Source of the DNA: Streptomyces solicavernae | GTDB lineage: Bacteria > Actinomycetota > Actinomycetes > Streptomycetales > Streptomycetaceae | Assembly: GCF_029968095.1 (NCBI RefSeq) | Contig: NZ_JASCIR010000033.1 | Coordinates: forward strand, 1 to 64,000 | Length of the DNA stretch: 64,000 bases | Direction of reading: 5' to 3' | Part shown: positions 36,485 through 44,569 of the stretch, one piece after another | Layout of the letters: every line of letters begins with the position of its first letter | Position numbering within the stretch: the first letter of the stretch is position 1 | Notes under the pieces: generated by a model | Database searches by the model: none | Told to the model about the DNA's origin: nothing | What the model saw: only the letters and a program-made list of their open reading frames with translations | Position numbers and translations under genes: made by a program

Positions 36485-37435
36485 ATGACCACGCCCGACC
36501 GCACACCAACCCTCGACCACACGCCCGCCGACGCCCCCGAGATGCCCGAGCCCGGCGTCCGCGAGTTCGCCGCGCACTCCATCGGCGGCGGCCTCGCCCT
36601 GCTCCTCGGCCTGCTCGGCCTGGCCGCCGGCGCCGGCCTCGTGGTGCTCGCCACCACCGCCGGCCCGGCGGGCGCGAAGGCCGCCCTGATCGTCGGCGGC
36701 ATCCTGGTCGCCGTCGCCGCGTTCCTCGCGATGTGCGGGCTGAACATGGTGGCGCCGGGCGAGGCCCGGGTCGTCCAGCTCTTCGGGCGGTACCGCGGCA
36801 CGATCCGTACGGACGGACTGCGCTGGGTCAACCCGCTGACGTCCCGTACGAAGATCTCCACCCGGGTCCGCAACCACGAGACGGCCGTCCTCAAGGTCAA
36901 CGACGCGTACGGCAACCCGATCGAGCTGGCCGCGGTCGTCGTGTGGAAGGTGGAGGACACCGCGCAGGCCACGTTCGAGGTGGACGACTTCCTGGAGTTC
37001 GTCTCGACGCAGACCGAGGCGGCCGTACGCCACATCGCGATCGAGTACCCCTACGACGCCCACGACGAGACCGGGCTTTCGCTGCGCGGCAACGCCGAGG
37101 AAATCACCGAGAAGCTGGCGGTCGAGCTGCACGCGCGCGTGGAGGCGGCCGGCGTCCAGATCATCGAGTCCCGCTTCACGCACCTCGCGTACGCCCCGGA
37201 GATCGCCTCGGCGATGCTGCAGCGCCAGCAGGCCGGTGCGGTGGTCGCGGCGCGGCGGCAGATCGTGGACGGCGCGGTCGGCATGGTCGACGCGGCGCTC
37301 CACCGGCTCACCGAGCAGGACATCGTGGAGCTCGACTCGGAGCGGAAGGCGGCGATGGTGTCCAACCTGATGGTGGTGCTGTGCGGCGACCGCGCGGCCC
37401 AGCCGGTCCTCAACACCGGGTCGCTGTACCAGTGA
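36485..37435 (+). CDS. SPFH/band 7 (prohibitin-like) membrane protein
   Basis: Product of 316 residues. Two hydrophobic segments (GGGLALLLGLLGLAAGAGLV and ALIVGGILVAVAAFLAMCGL, residues 33-90) precede the SPFH domain: GEARVVQLFGRYRGTIRTDG, RWVNPLTSRTKISTRVRNHE, and the coiled-coil-forming part with AVELHARVEAAGVQIIESRF. Such proteins form oligomeric membrane microdomain scaffolds. Start ATG 36485 with GGGGA upstream. Its TGA overlaps the next start (GTGA), so a DNA-binding protein is made in a coupled way, an arrangement common in actinobacteria but of unknown purpose. Confidence 0.88.
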   Translation: MTTPDRTPTLDHTPADAPEMPEPGVREFAAHSIGGGLALLLGLLGLAAGAGLVVLATTAGPAGAKAALIVGGILVAVAAFLAMCGLNMVAPGEARVVQLFGRYRGTIRTDGLRWVNPLTSRTKISTRVRNHETAVLKVNDAYGNPIELAAVVVWKVEDTAQATFEVDDFLEFVSTQTEAAVRHIAIEYPYDAHDETGLSLRGNAEEITEKLAVELHARVEAAGVQIIESRFTHLAYAPEIASAMLQRQQAGAVVAARRQIVDGAVGMVDAALHRLTEQDIVELDSERKAAMVSNLMVVLCGDRAAQPVLNTGSLYQ

Positions 37436-37662
37436 GCGAGGAGCCCTCGCCGGGCCGGAAGCCGCAACAGCAGCGCAAGCAGGTGCTGTTGCGGCTCGAT
37501 CCGTCGGTGCACGATGCGTTGGCGCGCTGGGCCGGGGACGAGTTGCGGTCCACGAACGCGCAGATCGAGTACCTGCTGCGCAGGGCGCTGTCGGAGGCGG
37601 GCCGCCTGCCGAACGAGGCCAGGCCGATGCCTCGCAGGGGCCGCCCGCCGAAGGCGCCCTGA
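37432..37662 (+). CDS. Ribbon-helix-helix (Arc-like) protein
   Basis: Small basic protein of 76 residues. After a polar head, residues 18-56 (QVLLRLDPSVHDALARWAGD, then LRSTNAQIEYLLRRALSE) form a ribbon-helix-helix domain of the Arc type, followed by a basic PMPRRGRPPKAP tail resembling an AT-hook. GTG 37432 overlaps the SPFH stop by 4 nt. It may repress its own operon through the AAAGTG palindrome at 36394. It could also be an orphan antitoxin, but no toxin is adjacent. Confidence 0.82.
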   Translation: MSEEPSPGRKPQQQRKQVLLRLDPSVHDALARWAGDELRSTNAQIEYLLRRALSEAGRLPNEARPMPRRGRPPKAP

Positions 37663-37804
37663 AAGGGGCGCGGGGAACTGCGCGAGCAACCCACGACGGG
37701 CGGCACCCGGCAACGGCACGAAGGTGGCAGACGCGTCTGTCGGGTGCGCATCATCGGCGGGTGCGGGCCGTTCATGGCTGAGCGCGCAGTTCCCCGCGCC
37801 CCTT
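37663..37804. repeat. 22-bp perfect inverted repeat flanking the oxyR 3' end
   Basis: AAGGGGCGCGGGGAACTGCG plus CG at 37663-37684 is the exact reverse complement of 37783-37804. Further partial copies of GCGCCCCTG follow at 37813-37859. The right arm lies inside the end of oxyR. This is a familiar type of Streptomyces intergenic inverted repeat. Confidence 0.88.
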
Positions 37805-38869
37805 ACGGGGCACCTCCCCCGCGCCCCTGTTCAGCCACTCCCCCCCGCGCCCCTGAAGAACCCGCACCGGCAACGCCGACATCGCCCCGCGCAACTCCGC
37901 GGCCAGCGCCTCGTACTCCGCGGAGCGCACCGCGCCCGTCCGCATCGCGAGGGCGATCCTGCGGGTGGGCGCGGGCTCGGCGAAGGACCCGGTGAGCAGC
38001 TGGCTGGAACGGCTGGTCTCCACCTTGACCGCCGTACGCGGCAGCAGCGTCACCCCGAGCCCGCCCGCCACCAGCTGCACGAGCGTGGAGAGCCCGGCCG
38101 CGGTCGTCGTCACCGGCGCGTCCGCGCGGCCCGCGTCCCGGCAGATGTCGAGGGCCTGGTCGCGCAGGCAGTGCCCCTCGTCGAGGAGCAGCAGGTCGAG
38201 CTCGCGCAGCGCCTCGCGCGGGATGCCCTCGCGGCCGCCGAGCCAGTGGTCGAGCGGGGTGACCAGCAGGAAGTCCTCGTCGAACAGCGGGAGTTCGGTC
38301 ACCCCGGGCACGCCGAGCGGGACGGCGAGCAGCAGCAGGTCGAGCCGCCCGCCGAGCAGTCCGTCGAGGAGCGAGGCGGTCTGCTCCTCGTGCACCTGGA
38401 GGTCGAGCTCCGGATAGCGTTCGTGCACAAGGCGCAGCACGGTCGGCAGCAGGTACGGGGCGACGGTCGGGATCGCGCCGAGCCGCAGCGTCCCGGTGAA
38501 CGGCCCGCGCACCGCCTCGGCCTCCTCCAACAGCGCGCCGACCGCCTCCAGTACGTCCGTGGCGCGGGCGGCGAGCCGTTCCCCCGCGGGCGAGAGCAGC
38601 ACCTTGCGCGTGGTGCGCTCCAGGAGCTGGACGCCGAGCACCTCCTCCAGGGCGGAGACGGCCCCGGACAGCGCGGGCTGGCTCATGCCGATCGCCGCGG
38701 CCGCGTCCCGGAAGTGCAGATGCTCGGCCACGGCGTCGAAGGCACGCAGCTGCGCCAGGGTGGGCTGCTTCCCGCCGCGCGCGGCACTGCGCCTGCCTGC
38801 TCCGCTCCTCTTGCTACCGGTCTCTTTACTGCCGGTCTCTTTGCTACCGGTCTCTTTACTAACGGTCAC
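37772..38869 (-). CDS. oxyR: LysR-family peroxide regulator OxyR
   Basis: LysR regulator of 365 residues, divergent from ahpC. Helix-turn-helix at residues 30-60 (TLAQLRAFDAVAEHLHFRDA, then AAAIGMSQPALSGAVSALE). The effector domain has the redox Cys region DEGHCLRDQALDICRDAG with both cysteines, so peroxide sensing by disulfide is expected. Start GTG 38869 with GGAGG upstream (38878-38882). Two oddities: the N terminus carries three SKETG units from a 15-bp DNA repeat, and the last 25-30 residues (QGRGGEWLNRGAGEVPRKGR) are translated from an intergenic inverted-repeat element, so the protein has been extended at its end. Confidence 0.92.
   Translation of the reverse strand: MTVSKETGSKETGSKETGSKRSGAGRRSAARGGKQPTLAQLRAFDAVAEHLHFRDAAAAIGMSQPALSGAVSALEEVLGVQLLERTTRKVLLSPAGERLAARATDVLEAVGALLEEAEAVRGPFTGTLRLGAIPTVAPYLLPTVLRLVHERYPELDLQVHEEQTASLLDGLLGGRLDLLLLAVPLGVPGVTELPLFDEDFLLVTPLDHWLGGREGIPREALRELDLLLLDEGHCLRDQALDICRDAGRADAPVTTTAAGLSTLVQLVAGGLGVTLLPRTAVKVETSRSSQLLTGSFAEPAPTRRIALAMRTGAVRSAEYEALAAELRGAMSALPVRVLQGRGGEWLNRGAGEVPRKGRGELRAQP
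38805..38863 (-). repeat. 15-bp in-frame tandem repeat in oxyR
   Basis: Three near-identical copies of AGTAAAGAGACCGGY (variants GCAAAGAGACC...) encode SKETG three times, starting two codons after the GTG. Confidence 0.85.
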
Positions 38870-39003
38870 TGATAACCACCTCCGATCAACATGACCAAGT
38901 CTAGCTATTTCCGCGATCAATGCAGTTCGTGCCAGGATCGGCGTCAGTCCAACCCTCTGGAGGACCCTCACAAGGGAGCCTCCGAACCTCGCAAGGAGAG
39001 CGC
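38870..39003. promoter_or_regulatory. Divergent oxyR-ahpC promoter region
   Basis: 134 nt between the two GTG starts. It is AT-richer than its surroundings (GACCAAGTCTAGCTATTTCC) and contains the repeated pentamer GATCA (38884 and 38910 areas). OxyR binding here is expected from the family but not resolvable by eye. Confidence 0.6.
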
Positions 39004-39558
39004 GTGCTCACTGTCGGTGACAAGTTCCCCACGTACGACCTGACCGCCTGTGTGTCGCTGGAGAGCGGCAACGAGTTCGCGCAGATCGACCACAAGTCCT
39101 ACGAGGGCAAGTGGCGCGTAGTGTTTTTCTGGCCGAAGGACTTCACGTTCGTCTGCCCCACCGAGATCGCCGCCTTCGGCAAGCTGAACGACGAGTTCGC
39201 CGACCGCGACGCCCAGATCCTCGGTGTCTCCGGCGACTCGGAGTTCGTGCACCACGCCTGGCGCAAGGACCACGACGACCTGCGTGACCTGCCCTTCCCG
39301 ATGCTGGCCGACTCGAAGCACGAGCTGATGCGCGACTGCGGCGTCGAGGGCGAGGACGGCTTCGCGCAGCGTGCCGTGTTCATCGTCGACCAGAACAACG
39401 AGATCCAGTTCTCGATGGTGACCGCCGGTTCCGTGGGCCGTAACCCGAAGGAGGTCCTGCGGGTCCTCGACGCCCTGCAGACCGACGAGCTGTGCCCCTG
39501 CAACTGGTCGAAGGGCGAGGACACCCTCGACCCGGTCGCACTGCTCTCCGGCGAGTGA
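39004..39558 (+). CDS. ahpC: Alkyl hydroperoxide reductase AhpC (peroxiredoxin)
   Basis: Two-cysteine peroxiredoxin of 184 residues that reduces peroxides. Peroxidatic Cys is in FWPKDFTFVCPTEIAAF; the C-terminal resolving Cys pair is in DELCPCNWSKGEDTL. GTG 39004 has AAGGAG 5 nt upstream. AhpD follows after 20 nt. OxyR is divergent. This is the typical actinobacterial layout in which AhpD regenerates AhpC. Confidence 0.95.
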   Translation: MLTVGDKFPTYDLTACVSLESGNEFAQIDHKSYEGKWRVVFFWPKDFTFVCPTEIAAFGKLNDEFADRDAQILGVSGDSEFVHHAWRKDHDDLRDLPFPMLADSKHELMRDCGVEGEDGFAQRAVFIVDQNNEIQFSMVTAGSVGRNPKEVLRVLDALQTDELCPCNWSKGEDTLDPVALLSGE

Positions 39559-39578
39559 CGGAAGGGATCTGATCTGAC

Positions 39579-40109
39579 ATGGCACTCGACGACCTGAAGT
39601 CCGCCGTCCCGGACTACGCCAAGGACCTGAAGCTGAACCTCGGCTCGGTCATCGGCAACTCCGATCTGCCGCAGCAGCAGCTGTGGGGCACGGTCCTCGC
39701 CTGCGCGATCACCTCGCGCTCGCCGCGCGTGCTGCGCGAGCTGGAGCCGGAGGCGAAGGCGAACCTGTCGCCGGAGGCGTTCACCGCGGCCAAGTCCGCG
39801 GCGGCGATCATGGCGATGAACAACGTCTTCTACCGGACGCGTCACCTGCTCTCCGACCCGGAGTACGGCACGATGCGCGCCGGCCTGCGGATGAACGTCA
39901 TCGGCAACCCCGGCGTCGACAAGGTCGACTTCGAGCTGTGGTCGCTGGCCGTGTCCGCGATCAACGGCTGCGGGATGTGCCTGGACTCGCACGAGCAGGT
40001 GCTCCGCAAGGCGGGTGTCGACCGCGAGACGATCCAGGAGGCGGTCAAGATCGCGGCCGTCCTCCAGGCGGTCGGCGCGACGCTCGACGCCGAGGAAGTC
40101 CTCGCGTAA
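39579..40109 (+). CDS. ahpD: Alkyl hydroperoxidase D
   Basis: Helical CxxC thiol protein of 176 residues that recycles AhpC using lipoylated protein. The active site is INGCGMCLDSHEQVLRKAGV (Cys-x2-Cys with the Glu/His relay) near residue 130. The N-terminal KSAVPDYAKDLKLNL and NNVFYRTRHL are normal for the family. ATG 39579, close behind ahpC, then a strong terminator. Confidence 0.94.
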   Translation: MALDDLKSAVPDYAKDLKLNLGSVIGNSDLPQQQLWGTVLACAITSRSPRVLRELEPEAKANLSPEAFTAAKSAAAIMAMNNVFYRTRHLLSDPEYGTMRAGLRMNVIGNPGVDKVDFELWSLAVSAINGCGMCLDSHEQVLRKAGVDRETIQEAVKIAAVLQAVGATLDAEEVLA

Positions 40110-40129
40110 CGCCGCACGTTGGCTGTACG

Positions 40130-40171
40130 AAGCGGCCCCCACCTGACGCGATCAGGGCGGGGGCCGCTTTG
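40130..40171. terminator. Terminator after ahpCD
   Basis: AAGCGGCCCCCACCTG-ACGCGAT-CAGGGCGGGGGCCGCTT: long stem with a small bulge followed by TGT. It lies between the convergent ahpD and AI-2E-type genes. Confidence 0.83.
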
Positions 40172-40215
40172 TCGTTCCCCACCCCGCCCCTTCCCCGACA
40201 GGGGCGGGGAGGGGA

Positions 40216-41628
40216 TCAGTCCGCCACAGGCGGAGTCGGTGGCGGAGGCTGAGTCGGAGTCGGAGGCGCAGACGGCGCCGCAGGCCCGTCGACCGGCGCC
40301 AGGTCCGCCACCGTCGCCCCGTGCGGACGGGGCGATTGCCGCAACGCCTGCTCCTGCGAGTACGCCCGCAAGTACCCCACCACCGTGTTCGCCACGGCAA
40401 CCAGCGGAACGGCGACCACCGCTCCCCCGATGCCCCCCACCATGCCGCCCGCCGCAACGGACAGCACGACCGCCAGCGGATGCACCCGTACCGCACGCCC
40501 GAGGATGAACGGCTGCAGCACATGCCCCTCGATCTGCTGCACGGCGAGCACCACGACCAGCGCCATCAACGCCGTGAACACGCCCTGCGTGACCAGCGCC
40601 ACGACCACCGCGAGCGCCCCCGAGATCACCGCACCCACGAGCGGGATGAACGCGAAGAGGAAGATGAACACGGCCAGCGGCACGGCCATCGGGACGTCGA
40701 GGAAGTAGATGCCGATGCCGATGAAGATCGCGTCGATCAACGCGACTATCACCGTGCCGTGGACGTACGCGGTGAGCGTGCGCCACGCCTTCGGCCCGGC
40801 CCCGGCGACTCCGGGGCGGGCCTGCACCGGGACGATCTTGAGGGTCCAGTTCCAGATGCGCTTGCCGTCGTAGAGGAGGAACAGCGTCGAGAACATCGCG
40901 AGCAGGATGCCCGTCATGAACTCGACGATGACCGTGACGCCTTCGAGGCCCGCGGTGGTGATCTCCTCGGTGTTGGTGCCGACGGCCTCGCGGAGGTTCT
41001 TCGCGATCTCCTTGATCTGGTCCTCGGTGACGTGGAACGGACCGTCCAGGAGCCACCTCTGGAGTTCGTCGATGCCCTCCTGGACACGCTCGGCGAGGGT
41101 GTCGATGTTCTCCATCACCTGCCAGACCACGAACCAGCCGACCAGGCCCATGATGACGAAGCCGGTGATGAACGTGACGGCGGTGGCGAGTCCGCGCGGC
41201 AGGCCGAGGGAGCGCAGCCGTCCGACGGTCGGCTGGAGGAGTGCGGTGATGAGGAGCGCGGCCAGGAAGGCCATGACGACGAGCTGGATCGAGGTGATGG
41301 CGCGGGCCAGCACCCAGACCGCTGCGGCGAGTACGAGCAGCCGCCACCCCGCCTCGGCCGCGACCCGCAGCCCCCAGGGCACGGCGGCCACGGGTTCGAG
41401 CCGGGCGGCGACCGCGGGCGCGTAGGCGGGCGGCGCGGGGACCCGGTCGGCCGGTACGTCCGGCAGGGAGTCGGGCGGCGCCGGTACGTCCGGCGGGGAG
41501 TCGGGCGGCGGCGGCACGTCCGTGGGGTGCGGCTCGCCCTCGGCGGCGGCGCGGCGCTCCTCCCACCGCTCTCCCATCCGGGTCAGCCGGCCCCCGAGCC
41601 GCCCCAACCACCCTGGCGTTTGCGTCAT
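40216..41628 (-). CDS. AI-2E family transporter (TqsA/PerM-like)
   Basis: Integral membrane protein of 470 residues. A hydrophilic Pro-rich head (residues 20-75) precedes eight hydrophobic segments; family features include LAALLITALLQPTVGRLRSL, then PRGLATAVTFITGF, and the C-terminal FIFLFAFIPLVGAVISGALA plus LVVVLAVQQIEGHVLQPFIL. The C-terminal tail is rich in PTPTQPPPP. Such proteins export signalling molecules or ions; the substrate here is unknown. ATG 41628 with AAGGA upstream. It may be read from its own promoter, since a terminator separates it from the SLT gene. Confidence 0.88.
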   Translation of the reverse strand: MTQTPGWLGRLGGRLTRMGERWEERRAAAEGEPHPTDVPPPPDSPPDVPAPPDSLPDVPADRVPAPPAYAPAVAARLEPVAAVPWGLRVAAEAGWRLLVLAAAVWVLARAITSIQLVVMAFLAALLITALLQPTVGRLRSLGLPRGLATAVTFITGFVIMGLVGWFVVWQVMENIDTLAERVQEGIDELQRWLLDGPFHVTEDQIKEIAKNLREAVGTNTEEITTAGLEGVTVIVEFMTGILLAMFSTLFLLYDGKRIWNWTLKIVPVQARPGVAGAGPKAWRTLTAYVHGTVIVALIDAIFIGIGIYFLDVPMAVPLAVFIFLFAFIPLVGAVISGALAVVVALVTQGVFTALMALVVVLAVQQIEGHVLQPFILGRAVRVHPLAVVLSVAAGGMVGGIGGAVVAVPLVAVANTVVGYLRAYSQEQALRQSPRPHGATVADLAPVDGPAAPSAPPTPTQPPPPTPPVAD

Positions 41629-41683
41629 CAGCTTTTCCTTGTCCCCCGGAGTCCCCCGGATTTTTCCTTGCGACCGTACATGC

Positions 41684-41720
41684 GTGGAGCCCTCCACCGT
41701 AGGACGGTGAAGGGCTCCAC
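41684..41720 (-). terminator. Terminator after the SLT gene
   Basis: GTGGAGCCCT-TCACCGT-CCTACGGTGG-AGGGCTCCAC on the minus strand: 10-bp outer and 6-bp inner stem, 32 nt downstream of the SLT stop. Confidence 0.82.
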
Positions 41721-41751
41721 GAAGTTGAGCTTCAGGCGTAACAGCCGTATC

Positions 41752-42471
41752 TCAGTACCAGTTGTTGGCCTGCCAGAAGTCCCAGGCACCGCAGGGGCTG
41801 CCGTACCGGTCGTTCATGTAGTTGAGGCCCCACTTTATCTGCGTGGCCGGGTTGGTCTGCCAGTCGGAGCCGGCCGAGGCCATCTTGGAGCCGGGCAGCG
41901 CCTGCACGAGGCCGTACGCGCCGGAGGACGGGTTGGAGGCCCGGTAGTTCCAGCTGGACTCGTGGTCCACGATGTTGCTGAAGCACTGGAACTGGTCCGC
42001 GGGGACCATCTGACGGGCGATCGCCTGCGTCTCCGCGATGGTGTACGAGCTCTGCGTCGCGATGTCGGAGATGTCCGCGCGGGCCTCGGAGCGGCTGGCC
42101 TTGAGCTCGGCCTCGCGCTCCTTGGCGGCGGCCTTCTCCTCGGCGAGCTTCTTCTCCGCGGCTTCCTTCTTGGCGACCGCGTCCTCGGCGGCCTTCTTGC
42201 GCGCCGACTCCTCCGCGGACTTCTGCGCAGCGGCATCGGCGGCGACAGCCTGTGCGTCGGCCTGCTGGGCCAGAGATGCGGTCTGCACCTCGGCCTGCTG
42301 GCCCGCGGGGATGTCGGCGAGCAGCGTCCCTTCGCCCGACGCTGCCGTCGCCTCCATGTCGTTGGAGGGCTGGGTGCTGCCCGAGGCAACGCCCACGACG
42401 GCGCCGACAGTGGTGACCGCCGTGGCCGAAGCCACCGCGAATCCCCGGACCGAGATCCGGCTCACATGCAT
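41752..42471 (-). CDS. Secreted transglycosylase-like SLT-domain protein
   Basis: Product of 239 residues. Signal peptide at residues 3-35 (RISVRGFAVASATAVTTVGA) with cleavage near VASGS. Residues 70-135 form a long Ala/Lys/Glu-rich coiled coil (KKAAEDAVAKKEAAEKKLAE). The C-terminal domain, FQCFSNIVDHESSWNYRASN through GAYGLVQALPGSKMASAGSD, contains the catalytic Glu and GLxQ motif of lytic transglycosylases. Secreted peptidoglycan-cleaving protein, possibly resuscitation-related. Start ATG 42471 has AAGGA directly before it; ATG 42483 is an alternative. A 420-nt upstream region with hairpins precedes it. Confidence 0.85.
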   Translation of the reverse strand: MHVSRISVRGFAVASATAVTTVGAVVGVASGSTQPSNDMEATAASGEGTLLADIPAGQQAEVQTASLAQQADAQAVAADAAAQKSAEESARKKAAEDAVAKKEAAEKKLAEEKAAAKEREAELKASRSEARADISDIATQSSYTIAETQAIARQMVPADQFQCFSNIVDHESSWNYRASNPSSGAYGLVQALPGSKMASAGSDWQTNPATQIKWGLNYMNDRYGSPCGAWDFWQANNWY

Positions 42472-42892
42472 TCCTTCCAGCATCGCCCGGTCGGTGACCT
42501 TTCGGGCGCAATCGTGCCCCTGGCACTGGCTACCCCTTGAGACATGGTCACGGGCAGCACGGACCCCAGGAAGCAACTCCTTTACGGGAGCGGCTTCCTG
42601 TGAAGCGGGTGGCATGCGGCGGTCTCTATGAAGTTCTGGGGTTCCACACCGCTGGGGGTGCGCAAGTGCCGCATGCGGGGCCTGACAGGACCACGACTCT
42701 GCCGGAACGGGATGCCGTGAGGCAATTCTGCGTTGCGTGTGAAAGCTCACACCCCGTTTGCCTCAGGAGTTTTGAGGAAATGCGCGTACGGCACGACGCC
42801 GCCCGGCTAAGCTCTTCGGCTTCGCCGGGCGGCGCCAACTACCGCGTAGCTATGCGGTTGTACTGCATTTCGGGCACCGAACGCAGGGCCGG
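42472..42892 (-). promoter_or_regulatory. Long leader region of the SLT gene with hairpins
   Basis: Between phoH and the SLT gene. On the minus strand it contains: the phoH terminator (42797-42834); CCTCA/TGAGG arms (42761-42777); a GTGTGA-AAGC-TCACAC palindrome (42737-42752); and a strong two-part hairpin at 42567-42600 with arms CAGGAAGC/GCTTCCTG that enclose a second small stem, CTCC-CGTAAA-GGAG. An open frame runs through it towards the SLT start, but it has no family similarity. I did not find the c-di-AMP riboswitch that often precedes Streptomyces cell-wall hydrolase genes. Confidence 0.6.
42797..42834 (-). terminator. Terminator after phoH
   Basis: CGCCGCCCGGC-N16-GCCGGGCGGCG: perfect 11-bp stem, 59 nt after the phoH stop. 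Confidence 0.85.
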
Positions 42893-44212
42893 TCAGATGT
42901 GCCCGTCCTCCAGCATTTCGGTCACGAGCGCCGCGATCTGCGAGCGCTCGGAGCGGGTCAGGGTCACATGCGCGAAGAGCGGATGGCCCTTCAACTTCTC
43001 GACGACGGCGACGACTCCGTCGTACCGCCCGACCCTGAGGTTGTCGCGCTGGGCGACGTCATGGGTGAGTACGACGCGGGAGTTGGCCCCAATTCGGGAC
43101 AGAACGGTCAACAGGACGTTCCGTTCCAGGGATTGGGCCTCGTCCACGATGACGAAGGCGTCGTGCAGCGAGCGGCCGCGGATGTGCGTGAGCGGCAGCA
43201 CCTCCAGCATGCCGCGGGCCGTGACCTCCTCGATGACCTCGCGGTTCGTGACCGCGGAGAGCGTGTCGAAGACCGCCTGCGCCCACGGGCCCATCTTCTC
43301 GGCCTCGGTGCCGGGCAGATAGCCGAGCTCCTGGCCGCCCACCGCGTACAGCGGCCTGAAGACCATCACCTTCTGGTGCTGCCTGCGTTCGAGCACCGCG
43401 TCGAGGCCGGCGCAGAGCGCGAGCGCCGACTTTCCGGTGCCGGCCCGGCCGCCCATCGACAGGATGCCGATGTCGGGGTCGAGCAGCATGTCGAGGGCGA
43501 TGCGCTGCTCGGCGCTGCGGCCCTTGAGCCCGAAGGCCTCGCGATCGCCGCGCACGAGCCGGACGTTGCCCTCGGGCGTGACCCGGCCGAGGGCCTTGCC
43601 CTTCTCCGAGCGGAGCGTGAGCCCCGTGTGCACGGGCAGGTCCGCCGCCTCCGGGACGTACAGGGTGTCCTGGTCGAAGAGGAGGTCCACCTGCTCACCG
43701 GAGAGGTCGAGTTCGGACATTCCGGTCCAGCCGGAGTCCGTGATCGCGAGTTCCGCGCGGTACTCCTCGGCGAGCAGGCCCACCGAGGACGCCTTGATCC
43801 GCAGCGGCAGGTCCTTGGAGACGACCGTGACGTCGTACCCCTCGGCCTGCAGGTTGCGGGCGACCGCGAGGATGCGGGAGTCGTTGTCCCCCATTCGATA
43901 GCCGGCCGGAAGCACTCCGGGATCCGAGTGGTTGAGCTCGACCCGCAGCGTCCCGCCCAGCTCGCCGATCGGGATCGGGGCGTCGAGTCGCCCGTGCCTG
44001 ATCCGGCAGTCGTCCAGCATGCGCAGGGCCTGCCGGGCGAAGTAGCCGAGTTCGGGGTGGTGCCGCTTGGCCTCTAGTTCCGTGACCACCACGATCGGAA
44101 GCACTACTTCGTGTTCGTCGAAGCGGTTCATGGCGTTCGGGTCAGCCAGCAGCACGCTGGTGTCGAGAACGTAAGTGCGCCTGTCGGGAGTGCGGCGCTT
44201 TGTGCTGGTCAC
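42893..44212 (-). CDS. phoH: PIN-PhoH fusion protein (PhoH2-like ATPase)
   Basis: Product of 439 residues. Residues 10-150 are a PIN RNase domain: RTYVLDTSVLLADPNAMNRF (Asp), VVVTELEAKRHHPELG (Glu) and GDNDSRILAVARNL (Asp pair). The PhoH ATPase/helicase follows: Walker A LSMGGRAGTGKSALALCAGL near residue 240, RPLYAVGGQELGYLPGTEAE, Walker B FVIVDEAQSLERNVLLTV, and SRVVLTHDVAQRDNL. This is an ATP-driven, sequence-directed RNase/RNA helicase, free-standing as in mycobacterial PhoH2. Start GTG 44212 (or GTG 44215) after GAGGGGG; the open frame extends further upstream. Confidence 0.9.
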   Translation of the reverse strand: MTSTKRRTPDRRTYVLDTSVLLADPNAMNRFDEHEVVLPIVVVTELEAKRHHPELGYFARQALRMLDDCRIRHGRLDAPIPIGELGGTLRVELNHSDPGVLPAGYRMGDNDSRILAVARNLQAEGYDVTVVSKDLPLRIKASSVGLLAEEYRAELAITDSGWTGMSELDLSGEQVDLLFDQDTLYVPEAADLPVHTGLTLRSEKGKALGRVTPEGNVRLVRGDREAFGLKGRSAEQRIALDMLLDPDIGILSMGGRAGTGKSALALCAGLDAVLERRQHQKVMVFRPLYAVGGQELGYLPGTEAEKMGPWAQAVFDTLSAVTNREVIEEVTARGMLEVLPLTHIRGRSLHDAFVIVDEAQSLERNVLLTVLSRIGANSRVVLTHDVAQRDNLRVGRYDGVVAVVEKLKGHPLFAHVTLTRSERSQIAALVTEMLEDGHI

Positions 44213-44557
44213 CACGGAAGGACGTACCCCCTCGGATGAGGTAGGGGAGCGACGGCGTCGCGGAGGACTGGACCGGGCTCGGGCCGCCTTGCACGGGCCG
44301 AGCGCCGGCCCTCCACGAGTCCGTACGGAGTACGGTCCTTCTGGTGCAAAGGGCCTCCCGGGCGGGCGGCCCCGTGCCACCCGCTGAGGTGCGACTCCCC
44401 TGGCCGGGGGGTCACTTGACATGGGTATGCCCTCGAACCGGCTCAGCCATGCCGCGGCGCACGGCGACGCGTCGGTGAACGTCCGGTGACCTGCCGTCGT
44501 GTGACTGCGGGTCAGGCTCCGCAGTGACTGCGGGTCAGGCCCCGTGGTGACTGCGGG
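44213..44557. other. Intergenic region upstream of phoH
   Basis: Between uppS and phoH. No gene. It holds the phoH promoter region; a hairpin CCCC-TGGCC-GGGG at 44397-44411; CCGTACTCCGTACGGA-type repeats around 44320-44335; and, at its left end, the minisatellite at 44501. Confidence 0.5.
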
Positions 44558-44569
44558 TCAGCCTCCGTA
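44501..44569. repeat. 23-bp minisatellite, three copies, containing the uppS stop codon
   Basis: Three units of exactly 23 bp (44501, 44524, 44547) beginning GTGACTGCGGGTCAG. The TCA of the third unit (44558-44560) is the minus-strand stop codon of the isoprenyl diphosphate synthase gene, and every unit contains the same TGA. Confidence 0.93.

Noticed and set aside
42737..42752. Crp/cAMP binding site
   Set aside because: TGTGA and TCACA arms are present but spaced by 4 nt instead of 6, so I list it only as a palindrome.
42472..42790. c-di-AMP (ydaO) riboswitch before the SLT gene
   Set aside because: I looked for its conserved G-rich and GGTGAATC-like core on the minus strand and did not find it.
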